From positions 1 to 64,000 of the forward strand of contig WBMZ01009466.1 of assembly GCA_013400975.1 (NCBI GenBank): 64,000 bases of DNA, read 5' to 3'. This document shows positions 26,901-38,400 of this stretch, piece after piece (the first letter of the stretch is position 1; each line of letters starts with the position of its first letter). The notes below the pieces were generated by a model. The model ran no database searches. It was not told where the DNA came from and saw only the letters and a program-made list of their open reading frames with translations. The stretch is from Atrichornis clamosus (taxonomy: Eukaryota > Chordata > Aves > Passeriformes > Menuridae). The position numbers were made by a program, and so were the translations under genes.

Positions 26901-29900
26901 AGGTCAAATGCTTCTTAATTTTAGTAAATTTTTAATTTTCGAGATTTCAGAGTTGAAATATAAAGTAGATTTTCTAAGTGTAACATATGCATCCCTGATA
27001 CTGTCATGCAATCAAGACACTTTTAAATTGCTAAATGGTTTTAGGTTGTATAAGATATTATACTCTTATGCTTTCAGTTTCTTTCATGGCATTATAGGAA
27101 TAATGGCACAGCAAAGGTGGCTAACTGAAGGGTTTTAGTAAGCAGATATAGAGCTATTTAGTTTAAAGTGTTTTTCCCAGCCAGTACAACCTCTTTCTGG
27201 GATACATTAACTCTCATGACTTTTAAGAGGAAGTTTGCAGCAGTATTCTACCCTTAAAATTGCCTGTTTTCTCAGATTTTCTGACTCTGGTCTTAGCATA
27301 ATGTTTTTCTCTAAAGCTGTGCAGAGGTTACTGTGATCTGATTCTTAAGGACATAGCTTAGGGCTCTGCCTAATTTCAGATCATTTCAAGCTGTGTTCCT
27401 GGCAAGGGCATCTTCACTGAATAGGCCAGACTGTGTCACCTTCCAGACAGGAGAGATTGCAGAATATTTTCTCGAAGAACCTTTCCATTTGTGATCAGCT
27501 GTTTCGTTTGACTTACTCTCATTACCAGGAAATGAAGATGGTAGAGAGCAACTCCCTCTTTTACTTTATGTCAAAGGGTTTTCTTAACCTGTGAGTAGTC
27601 CTCTGGTCATTTGTGGGCATGATTCTGGTGTGGCAAGGAGTCCATAATATTTATAGGTCATTTTGGCTGTATCTTATGGGTTATTGGTTATTATATCTTA
27701 GCTAGCATAGAAGTTGCTTGACACAAATATTAAAGTAGTCCTTTCTAGAAATGGAGGCCCCAAGATGAATTTGGTTTATTTACATAATTTTTCTTTGCAT
27801 CTATCATGTGCAGTCTCCTTTCAAGTACAAAAGTATGTTTTCAATTAATCAGAAACTGGTCTTTGTTCCTATACCAGAACAAATTAAAATATTAAAAGTA
27901 TAATCAGTAAATTGATGAAAACAAATAGTGCCTTTTATTTCCTGGTGATAAATTGTGATCTAAATTAGGATCACAAATAAAAATACACAGTTAGTGCAAC
28001 AGTTAAAATTGAGAGCAACAGATGGCTTATTACTTAAAATCCTGATTCACAAATCAGACTGTGAGTGTTAAAAGGCACTAATTGCCACAGTTTAATGTTA
28101 TTTGGCTGAAAATCTGTTTAAAGTCACAATCATGTTAACAGTATCTGGAGTGAGAGTTATGAATAAAGAAGAAAAGAGAAAGATATGCATATTTTTAAAA
28201 TGCATGTGCAATTGTTTCCTGTAGTCTAAACAATGCATAGCACGTAGAATGATATGGTCTGAAGTGGGACTGGTACTTCATGTCTTCTCCAGTGTTCCAC
28301 AAGCTCCATCAGTTATGAAATGCAGCTCTAAAGGATTGCCTAACAAAATGGTTCTGTGGGAGAGTGATGGCACCAGTGTAACAAAGAATGAGTAGTGGTT
28401 CTGCGGCGATGTGGTTGATCCACCGGCCACAGATCACCTCTCTTCTGAGAGACAGAGACATTCGTATCTTGGCCAAGAATGGCTGGGATACAGAAGTTCC
28501 TAATTCGCTTCCCTGCTCCAGAGTAAGATCATGTGTCCTTCTCATGAAGTGACACTACTGGCTTTTAAGTGTGGGTGTGTGTATTTTAAGGCTCTCATAA
28601 GAGCTTCAGCTGTAGACTGAAGATGTCCTGATTTAGATGATAAATCTTTGTTTTCTAACAAATTTATATTGCATTTTTTTTTCCAAACTGTAATAAATAC
28701 CTATATACATACTTTGTCAGGGAGATATATTTTTTTAAATTTTGTCCATTTTTATGATCAAATGTCATTAAAACTTATGTTTTTCTCTCCAAATTCTGTG
28801 TCCTAACAGTATTCTTTACAAGAGCATAAAATTTTAAAACAGCAGTATTCACTCTCACAGCAGGAGTTAGGGGTTAGAGAGTCACATATGGAGCTTGGCT
28901 TGATTTACAGGATGTATTCTGTAGCCATTTTACAAAACTTGCACTCATTTTTCATGTTTACTGACCATATGCTTCTACTGCATTTTGAGACTATGTGGCC
29001 TCCATCTGGTGGCTAATTGAACACCTGAAATTTCTTGTTACTTGATAATTAATTTGTAGACTAATCAATGAGATGTCGGACTGATAGAATGTGGGTTCAC
29101 AGAGAAAGAGAGATAGATTTTTGGTAAATGACTTAGTATTTATGTGACTCTTCCATGGGAGTGACAGGAACAGAAGTGAATTCTTGTCAGTGAACTGATT
29201 TTTCAAGTAAAGTGACGTGATGTCTGATAAAAATAAAAGCATGTACAAATTAAAAAGTGAAATGCATATTGAAAGAATATCCTATGGAGTTAGAGAAATA
29301 TTCTGATTACACATGAAAAAAATAAATGTATCTTTAGCCAGTCCAGGATATATAAAGTGAAGAATGGTGTTAGATTTGTCCTGTTGTGGAATATGAATGT
29401 CTATGGAATTTCAGTCAGTAAATGAAAACGGATATACCTTTTTCTAATCTTGATTTTTTTGTTCTCAAGTTTCAACTCATTAGTCTGACAGTAAAGCAGG
29501 AGTTAGATTTATTAACCTTCTTTATAGTGTGTTCAGAAGTGAAGGAACTGTACTGATACTACAGATTATAGTGAAAGCCTGAGTAATTGTTAATATATTT
29601 TACAGGAAAGCAGAGATGAAACTAGATTTCTGCTACTTCATTTTCTTTTAGCTGTTGAGTTCTTATAAATCTTCAGATCAGTCAAAATCAGAAGCAAAAA
29701 TTGCTACATATCCTTACTTGAATGGTAACGCAGTGAAAATTAATAATTTCTTCTAAATATTTTAGTTAAGGGTTTTGGGTTGTTTAAAATAATGTAGTTT
29801 TTTTCTCATGGCTATTCAGTATCTTCTGAGAGGTCAGTTTTCATGTCCTTCAAGAATATGCTACAAAGAAGCAAGAAAAGAAACTGAATATTACATAAAT

Positions 29901-30980
29901 TAAAAGTTTATCAGCCAAATAAGTAACGTAAAATAGTGTCCAAGTTATATCATAGACATTCGTTAAATTATAAAATATTAAATAAATATAAAATAGACAT
30001 TCATTTTACAGCCTGCCGGAGGTGTTTGCGGCATTGAGGTGCCAGCCATCACCATGTTTGTCTGTCTGACCTTGCTTATGATGAATATGTGAGCCATTAC
30101 AAAAAAGGTCTTGTCAGCATTTGTTAGCACAGCTGTCTCAGCAGTACAGGAAAGAAAAGTAAAACTGAAGTCAGTACAGAAGAGGACTCAATCATCAACT
30201 TCAGGTAACTATTTGCTGGAAATTCCCTGAATGATTAATTTTACAGAGGAGCTTGTATTTTTGTCAGGAGTTTTCTTTAGCCAGGATTTTTTTTCATTAG
30301 CTAGCGGGAGCAAGGCTGTATTTTACAGGAGTAATCTGTTGTCCAGTGCTGTGCTGTTACTGCTTGTATTGTGGTTTAACTTCTGTCAGGAAATGGAGTA
30401 TGACTGATCTGTTTCCAGCGGCCTCAGACTGCAGCCTACTTTATGGATAGTGCTCTTAGTGAGATGGTAAGCTCTCTGAGGATGGCTACTGTAGGGTTTA
30501 GGCTTTTTGGGTTGGGGGCAAGAGAAAGTGTCTAAGAAAGTAAGTCAACTTGAAAATCAGAGGTTTTTCTTGTCTCTCCAATTGGTGCTTTTTCACTTGA
30601 AACAAAAGAAATCTTTTTAGAGCAGAAGGAAAGCATGTGAGAATGACCATAATAGCCTGGTTACATCACTATCCTGGGTGATAGGATACCCAGTTTCTTT
30701 ATTCACAAAGATATTTATGGGTATCTCTACAACTTTGAAGGATTTTAGGAAAGTTTTTTACTTCAGGATAATCTAAAACAATGTACTAAAATGTTATTTT
30801 GGGGAGTGGAGGCTAATTTAAAATTAGGTCATTGCATATTTTACAAGAATTTAATTTTAAGTCTCAGAAATAACTGATTTTGGTGAGAACAGTACCTAAA
30901 AAGTTTTCCTTTTGGTTTTATCCTAACTATTTTTTTTTTTTAATTTCAAGACCAAACTTATAAGATTTAGACACATATAT
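23935..30980. other. AT-rich non-coding stretch, no gene seen
   Basis: No recognisable exon or young repeat. A (GT)n tract is at 24293-24309 and a C-run/T-run/C-run at about 25729-25747. A GC-richer patch at about 28300-28560 is open on the minus strand for 78 codons without resemblance to a protein I know. Segments such as 26660-26760 look like developmental non-coding sequence by composition only. Confidence 0.6.
24293..24309. repeat. (GT)n microsatellite
   Basis: Seventeen bases of uninterrupted GT dinucleotide repeat. Confidence 0.95.
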
Positions 30981-31989
30981 TGTTAACTGTGAGCAGATAC
31001 CTCTATAAACAGGGTACAGTGCACAATGGGTCTCTGTAGCAGAGATCCTCAGGGGACAAATTCTTACAGTGGCAGATTCTGTATCTGTAAGGTCATATCT
31101 GAAACTATCAACAGAGGTGACCTGTAAGAAGACACCTGACAACATTAGAAGACTAATACACTTAATATATCTGACTGTGAGTGGCTGAGATGTTAATGGT
31201 TAGTGTCTCAAACGTTAAGATCTTTGTAGGACTTTGCCCACTGTGGCAAACTACATAAAGAAGCAACTGCTCATCTGCAAAAACGCCTGCCCTGAATATG
31301 CCTCCATGAATTCCTGGGAATGTCGATGGTAAATTGAGCCATCTGATGGGTACTTGAGATAAGATAAAGGTGGCACTATCGTCCAAATTATCTCAGGCCT
31401 GAGGAAAGGTAAGCAAGGCTGGAGAAAAATGTATCGCTGCAAGGAATCCATAGGGAAGGTCAGCTCAGCAACTGTGCTGAAGGTCAGCTCTGGCTGGGTC
31501 CGGCAGGGGGAGGTCATTGCCCACCAGCTCAAAGAAGAGCAAGACAGCATGGGACATTCACATTCACATAGGCCTGAAGGTGTTCATCTCTTCTGATGGG
31601 GCATGACTGGCTCAGCTACACTGACATGAGGGGTGCTGTCATGTCTTAGAAGGTGTCATAAAGTTGGGCGTTCCCCTGTAAACCTCCACATATATTAACT
31701 CACTGAACTCTATGCTTCGTGGGCTTTCCCCCACCCCTGATGAATCAAGACTCTGACCATCACTTCGACCAACAGACATCTAAATTGCAACAGTCAAGTC
31801 TTGTCCCTGGATCCACTGGCAGTAATATTTTTCTACTCTTACCCTTTCTTTATTTCTTTTCCTTATACAATTTCTGAAGTGTTGTTTTTATGCTTTCATA
31901 TTGTTATATTATCATAGATAATAATAAACAAAATGACCATATACCTGCTTTCCATTGCAACAAAATTGTCCTAAAATAAACCCTACACA
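30981..31989 (+). mobile_element. Probable solo LTR of an avian endogenous retrovirus (different family from the two later LTRs)
   Basis: A GC-richer block of about 1 kb with sharp edges lies in AT-rich DNA. It begins TGTTAACTGTGAGCAG and can be ended at CCTACACA, with TATAT immediately outside both ends (30976-30980 and 31990-31994), a possible 5-bp target duplication. Internal sequence resembles a passerine-type LTR as I remember it: GGCAGGGGGAGGTCATTGCC, CATGGGACATTCACATTC, GCTTCGTGGGCTTTCCCCCA, then a T-rich stretch and AATAAA at about 31924. That order implies + orientation. The flank is low-complexity TA, so the duplication is weak evidence and the right edge merges with a (TA)n tract. 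No second LTR or viral coding region adjoins. The left end could instead lie further in, near 31160. Confidence 0.5.
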
Positions 31990-32026
<37 letters not shown>

Positions 32027-32028
32027 TT
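31990..32028. repeat. (TA)n microsatellite
   Basis: Almost pure TA dinucleotide repeat with one CA interruption, directly abutting the right end of the probable LTR. It may have grown from the TA-rich target site. Confidence 0.95.
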
Positions 32029-35000
32029 ATAAACACCATAATTAGTATTGTTTCACTCTAATTTATCCCAAGGGATCTATTAACAAGAACTTGGGTTACC
32101 CTCACCTTCTGGTTTGGGTTGTAACCCTCACATCCATGTATGGCCCCAAAAGATCAATTATTTATCAGTTTTACCTGGCACATCTGTTACTGTGGCCATT
32201 GGTCTGAGAGACAGCAATTCTATCTCTTATCCCAGATGCACAACTGTTGTCAACTTGACATTGAAGGCTGTAAAGTGAACTAACAGGTATCTCTAACATC
32301 TTTGTGCATGTATATTTGCCCTTTGATGTTCAGCATCCGAACACTTCAAGAAGGCTTTTAGAAGTATTTAATATTGAGCTAATTTGCATTCACACAGGTA
32401 AGCTGATACTTACAAAATTTTTTGGCAAATAGACATAGAATAGTGTTACTTTGATACAGGAATGGGCAACATGCCTTAGAAATTATGGCTGGTTCATTCA
32501 GGTGTCTCTATATAAGAACAGATGCGTTTGTCCTCATTCAGCCGTCCGTCTCTTCTCCCTGAAGACATACACAGAAAGATGGTTTCCATGGTAATATGAA
32601 AAATAAATTAACAAACAGGAAGCTTAGTCAGTTTCTAAACCTTGACATGGTCCCTTTCTAACCTCAAATTAGAGATTCAAAACTACATTCCTGTATGCAG
32701 ATCTGGTTTACATGAGGAACACCACCTTGAGTGTCCAAGTTTTGTCCTTCACATTTTTCATCAGCGTCATATTCCCTCACTCACTATCTTGGTGTGAATT
32801 GCTCTTTTTCAAGTACAGACTGTTCATACTATGCATACAGTGCCCAGCGCTGTGGGACCTCATTATTTTTTGATGGATACTGCTGTAGCACATGTAGCAA
32901 ATGGTTTTGAGAATAGATTTTTTTTTTATGCAATCAGATGATTTTAGTCTGAAATGTCAGCTCTTGCTATAGGGGTTCAGGGAGACTTGAGAAAATATGA
33001 GACAAATTTGATGTAAATAATTGAATAAACTGATTATCTGATTACATGGATGTCTTCTTCAATCTTGGGAATAATGGGTTAACCTCATTACTGCTTTCCT
33101 GAGTGGCTGCTTAAAGAAAAAACAAAAAGCTGACAAACCATTGAAATGAACTGGCATACAGTTAATTTTGGATCCCTCTGTTCTATAGCATAGTTAATGC
33201 TTTCTAAATGCCAACAGAAATTGTCCCTGCTGAGAGTGAAATTGGTGACAAATGTAGAATACATGATGTATTTTATTTCTTGTTTTCCTTCCTGGTTGAT
33301 GTGCAGTAATAAAGTCGGGTGTATCTGATGCAGTTTTGTGACTGTTTGCAATGAAGGCACTAGTGGAAAAATGTGATAGGAAGCATTTTATTTACCTTGT
33401 TTTTGAAGATGTATTTCAAAATCATGGTTTTTAAATATTAAAATATTAGTTTTTACATGCTAAGGAAATATGCACTGGTAGAGCACATAAAACCACTGCA
33501 AATCAACTATGCTTGATAAAAAGTACATCTGTCATGGAAACAATGTCAATTTGTGCTGCTCCCCAACACCTAAATGGACCTGAGGATTATTAAAGCAAAA
33601 TTGATCTTTGCCTTTTGAAAATGGTATAATTACCAGACACTTCCACTTTTTTGGTGTCCAGTTTGAATGCCCTCATAGAACCAGGTTTGACAAGGTTTCT
33701 CATTGTTTTCTGAAGGTGAGATCCTCTCAGATGCTCTCAAAATGCTCACTGAATTGCTCAAAATGACTAGTCAGTTCTTAAGTGTGATGGCCTTGGCCTT
33801 GCATTTTAATTGAACGTAGGCCAAATAGCAGTAGAAAGTGAATGAAGCTTTTCTGAACAAAGTATTTTGACTGATTTGTTAATTCCTCCTTCAGTCTATC
33901 AGAGGACAATGCTGTAAAACTATTGAAGCTTGAGGTTTTTCATTTGGAAGTAGGCTTGAGCACTTAATGCAAACTATGCACTTCATGCATGGTAGGAAAA
34001 AATTCCCTTCAAGAAGGTTCAAGAAGCATAGGAAAAGACTAAAATAAGAAAAAGAACTCAGATTTAGTGTAGAGCATAGCAGAGAGGTGTTTAACAATGG
34101 TTATCAAAAAAGCTTTCTACTTTAAATAGTCAGAGCAATGGGTGTTTACAAGACTTCCCTTGAGAGGGAGGGGAAAAAAATGAAACCAAAACACAAGAAA
34201 ACCAAACCCAGAACACCAAGAAGGTAAATATCTTGTAAGAGGTGAAAACCTGACACTGCTGTGACTTCTCAGCTGAATGTAATTCAAAGAAAATTAATCC
34301 TGTTTAGCTCTTCTGTCTTTCATGAAGCTTACAACAGCAGGAAGAGAAAAATAAAATTGTTAAAAATTGCTAAGCATTAAAAATGCAGATTCCAAATGAA
34401 TGTGAATGACAGTAGCAGCAGATGTTTTGTCTCTGATCAACAGTCAGTTCTGATCTCTGTCTTCCTTACTATCTGTAGTTCTTCAGGTAATTTACACTTT
34501 AATTTTTCTTCCCCTCTTCAAATGGGACACAGTAGCATTTTTCGCATGAACAGCTAAAAAGACTGTTAGAGGAAAGATTTTTGTAATGGTTACTTTACAG
34601 TTCTGTTTTTTGTCTTAGCTGTACACTGTTCAGCACTTTATGTACCTGTCATGTGAGGCTGCATTTTGGAGTGTATTTTCCTTTCCGTAATCTTTCTTTT
34701 CCTATCACTCACACTTTTTCCATTTAATTCCCATTCTTGTTTCAGTTTTCCCATGTAAAATAAGTTTTAAAAATTTTTTCCCATTCTTTTCTCACTTTGG
34801 GAACCTTAAGATTGCATTGAATTATCTAGACTTGTACAGATAAATTTGAGTAGATTGGTGGGAATGTAACTGTAAATTGTATTCTGTATCTGAATGCAGT
34901 GTATTGTGCTGGGTCACATTAGGGGTTAGATGTAATAGAGGGTAGGAGCAATACCTACTCATGTAGGCATCCAGGTGTGATTACTGAAATCTGTTTTAAA

Positions 35001-35051
35001 ATTAAAACTGTGTGTGTCACAAATTCTCTGCTGTTTTGAAAAGCAACAATC
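32029..35051. other. AT-rich non-coding stretch
   Basis: No gene is recognised. At 32508-32560 a TATA-box-like TATATAAG is followed by a GC-richer pyrimidine patch (CAGCCGTCCGTCTCTTCTCC), which is promoter-like in arrangement but unsupported by any downstream reading frame. Confidence 0.55.
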
Positions 35052-35250
35052 ATTTTTCTTGGTAGAACTGGGGTTTGTGAGCCACCTGCCTGGGTGTTCC
35101 TCTGCCCACCCTGATCCCTCCACTGGATGGTTTTCCTTTTGGGCTGTACAGGGGTTTCCTGGGAGTGATCTCCAGCGGGGTCAGGTACAAATTCTTCTTC
35201 TGCAACTGTGGCAGCCCTGGAGAACAGCACAGATGTAAGAGTGCAAGGAG
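35052..35250 (-). other. GC-richer patch with protein-like minus-strand frame (possible exon or retrocopy fragment)
   Basis: This 200-bp patch is distinctly GC-richer than its surroundings. One minus-strand frame runs open for about 57 codons and ends at a TGA near 35052. It has a basic, proline- and lysine-rich composition (for example LQKKNLYLTPLEITPRKPLY). Another minus-strand frame is also open (103 codons from 35266). A TTCTCCAG splice-acceptor-like string lies near 35222-35229. I do not recognise the protein. It could be a real terminal exon, a fragment of a retrocopy, part of an unrecognised repeat, or chance. No poly(A) tail or repeat boundary is visible. Confidence 0.25.
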
Positions 35251-35369
35251 GAACTATTGCAGACATCGTATTTCTCTAATGGATTTTTCTAATGGATGAA
35301 ATAAAGGGAACCATTTCTCCTATGTGCTCCACACTAAACTCAAGACCTCTTTGACCCCAGACATAATGC

Positions 35370-35453
35370 TATGGTTTAGTTGACATGTTCAGTCAAAGGA
35401 AGGACTTGATGATATTAGGAGTTTTTTCCAACATTGATGATTCTATGATTCTA
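35370..35453 (+). mobile_element. CR1 LINE 3' tail fragment
   Basis: Short 3' terminus: ATGGTTTAGTTGACATGTTC, GGACTTGATGATATTAGG, TTTTTCCAACATTGATG, ending in (ATTCTATG)-type tail ATTCTATGATTCTAA. It is severely 5'-truncated, and the upstream boundary is approximate. Confidence 0.7.
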
Positions 35454-38400
35454 AAGTAATTATGTTAATTTCATGGTGAATTTTCTTGTATTTTTAACAA
35501 ACCAATCATGAAAACAAATAGCAGTCCCACAGAGTATTTGTAGATCAGAACACCATAGGATTAAACATCAATTGTGAAATGTGTGAAAATTAGCATTGTC
35601 ACATAATTGTGCAGCATTATTGGAATATATTTAAGTATTCTGAGTTATACCAGCTAAAGGATCTACCAAAATTCTAGAGTATCAAGAGAAAATTTCCTTT
35701 AGAGCAAGGAGAGGATATTGTATGAAGAATTACTTTTTTCCAGGTAAGAAGAGATAAATTAAACTGGCTCATTTGATATTTTTTGAGATTAGATTTTTTT
35801 AAAGGATATAGGTATCCATTTATGTATAATTTAATGTTCTTATTGTTGAAGTGCATGAATTATGGAAAGAGAATTCTGTATGGAAAGATAGGAAGAACAA
35901 CCTTACATAAACATTCTATTTGTGGAGGGGTGTATGTTGGTTTAGAGGTGATGATGGTGTGGAGGTGATGATATGTTGCTTTAGAAATTTTAGATCTATA
36001 GATGTCACCAGCATGTTACAGTGTGGGTGGAAGAATGAACCCATTGTGTATACTTGCTTGCTGTCTCAGCATTCTAACAGAGAAGTTAATAATTAATTAT
36101 ATGTGACAAATAGAAGTCTCTCTTTCCAGATCCCACTGTGATATAGGCTTCAGGTACAATCCAGAGCCTTAATTTTTCGTGTTAGGAGAACAATAGGATT
36201 CTTGGCGTTTCAGCTGCTCTCAGGTTTAATACTGGTTCAATACTGTATTTCTCTTGGGTTGTCTTATGAATACAGACAGGCAAACAAGTCATTCTTTCTC
36301 TCAGCAGACCCTAGCACTAGTGGTGCTCCGACCTTGATGGCCAAGAGGTGCATTTTCTTTTTCCCCCTTCTCTCTTCAAAGTGCCATTCTGGCAGGCATC
36401 ATTACTTGCTATCTTTCTCACTTCTGAAAGAATGGCTGAGTCTTCTGTCTCCCAAAGCTCTGAGACAAAAATACCAAAACTGAAACCAATCTAAACTGAT
36501 TACTGATATGGAATTCTATAGCTTCTGAATTATTTGATGAAGTTCGCATGTGATATTCTGTTTCCTCTTCATTTTATTGTATCTGATTTTGAGCTAAGCA
36601 GCTGTCATAAAGTGGGAGTGAGAGGAAAGCAGAACAATAACTTAAAGATAGTAGCATGAATTAAGACAACAGGATGCTCATGATTGTTTTCAGTGAATGC
36701 TAACCATCTGTGGCAAAATTTACTGTTGCAAAAAGATATATTCTTTTGCAGAAAGATAAACACATAAAAGATTAACAGGTAAAAATTCAGAAAGTTATCT
36801 GACATGCAAAATTTATGAAATAAATTAATTTTAAAAACAATAGTTGGATGTTTGGAGTATAGGTGTCCATGTCTCTATAGCTATGTTGTTCAACTTAACC
36901 AGCCTTATTGGTTTGAGCTTTTTAACTCACAATGGCATCTTGGATGGCATTTAGGATTTGATTTTTAAGAATTGCAGAACCGTGAACTATATAGACTTGA
37001 AAGAAATTATTAATTTGCATTTTGAAAGAAAAAATTCAGTTTTGTGTCTAAACTCTGTAGATACATCAATTCTAATCCTGCATCCGCTTGATGTGATTAA
37101 CAGGGCACAAGCAAGATTTTAGTTGTGGACGTCCTTACCATAAAAAGCACCTTTTTCTGATGCTTTGAGGATTATTTTGAAACAGTTTTAGAAGTAAGGT
37201 CTTCAAAAAATATGCAAGTTGTTAATTTTCAATATATTGTATGATAATTTTAATATTATTATAAGTGAGATGTTCTCCATTGCAGTCTATTTCCATTACA
37301 TCTTTCAAATCTGTACTAAGTTTCTATTTGGGGTGAATATTTATCTCTGTAAATATGTGTATTGTGGTCAAAATGGAATAAAAAATATTGTCAAATGTTT
37401 TAAAATAATTTTATTGTATTTAAAATATGCTTCCACAATGAGTCCCACTCTATGAGAAAAATGTCTATAAGAGATATACTTCATTAAAAATGAATTGTAT
37501 AGAGTGATTAGAGGTATAAATAAATTCCATGTCAATGTGAAGACAAAATTTCAGTGCAGGAATACAGAATAATTTGTTGGTTCTTTGAATTTATTTTCGT
37601 GTTCAATCAGTTTGAGGATTATTAAGTGATAGGGACATAGTTACTCATATCAATTAGAGAGAAAATTACTAAAGATATGCAATATTTTTAATGTGGAAAA
37701 ACCTTAAGTCATCTGTGTTAAGTTTTGTTGTTTGGTTTTCTTATTAAGGCAAAGTCTTTAACTGCTTGGGCTAGAAACTGAGTAGTAATGCATCATATCC
37801 TTAATGAATAATGTTAAATGTATTAAAAAGTTCTGAAATGTTTGGATTGTTTCAGGATTGCACAAATCACATGTACCCTGAGACCTTGATCTAGGGGGTA
37901 TGGCAAGTTTTCTCAGATGTGTCTGTGGAATGGTATCACTGGATATTAAAAACTTGTTTTGTCTTTGAAGCTCTGACTCCAGCTTTCGAGTATATGAATG
38001 ATAGAGCTCATTTTATTCTTGTGCCACTGTCAGTGACTGTAAGAGCTGGTCATGCTGCACACAGTGCAGGAAGGGTAGGTAGCAAAATGAGAGTGGGAGT
38101 GAGGAAACAGGTGCTATATCGTCCCTGAAAATTCCCAGTCCTGTGTGAAATTCAAAGCAATAGAAGTATTAAAATACCATTAGTCCCGCTTACAGGCAAT
38201 GAATAGTGTTATATTTCAATACAACTTTTTTCCTGTCATGTCATTTTCTCTGTCACATGTTGCTAATTAAAGATTATGGGAGAGAGCTCTCTTGAGGGAA
38301 TGTATGAGTTTAATACCAGTTTGAAAAGATTTGCATTGGATGTCCATTGACCTTCCTCATTTAAAATGTTTTATGAAGTTGCCTGTTTGACTACAAGTTT

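Noticed and set aside
30490..31987. 11-bp inverted pair TGTAGGGTTTA / TAAACCCTACA as termini of a 1.5-kb element
   Set aside because: No target duplication flanks it (GCTAC versus CATAT), the left 500 bp is ordinary AT-rich DNA, and an 11-bp inverted match over this distance is not rare by chance.
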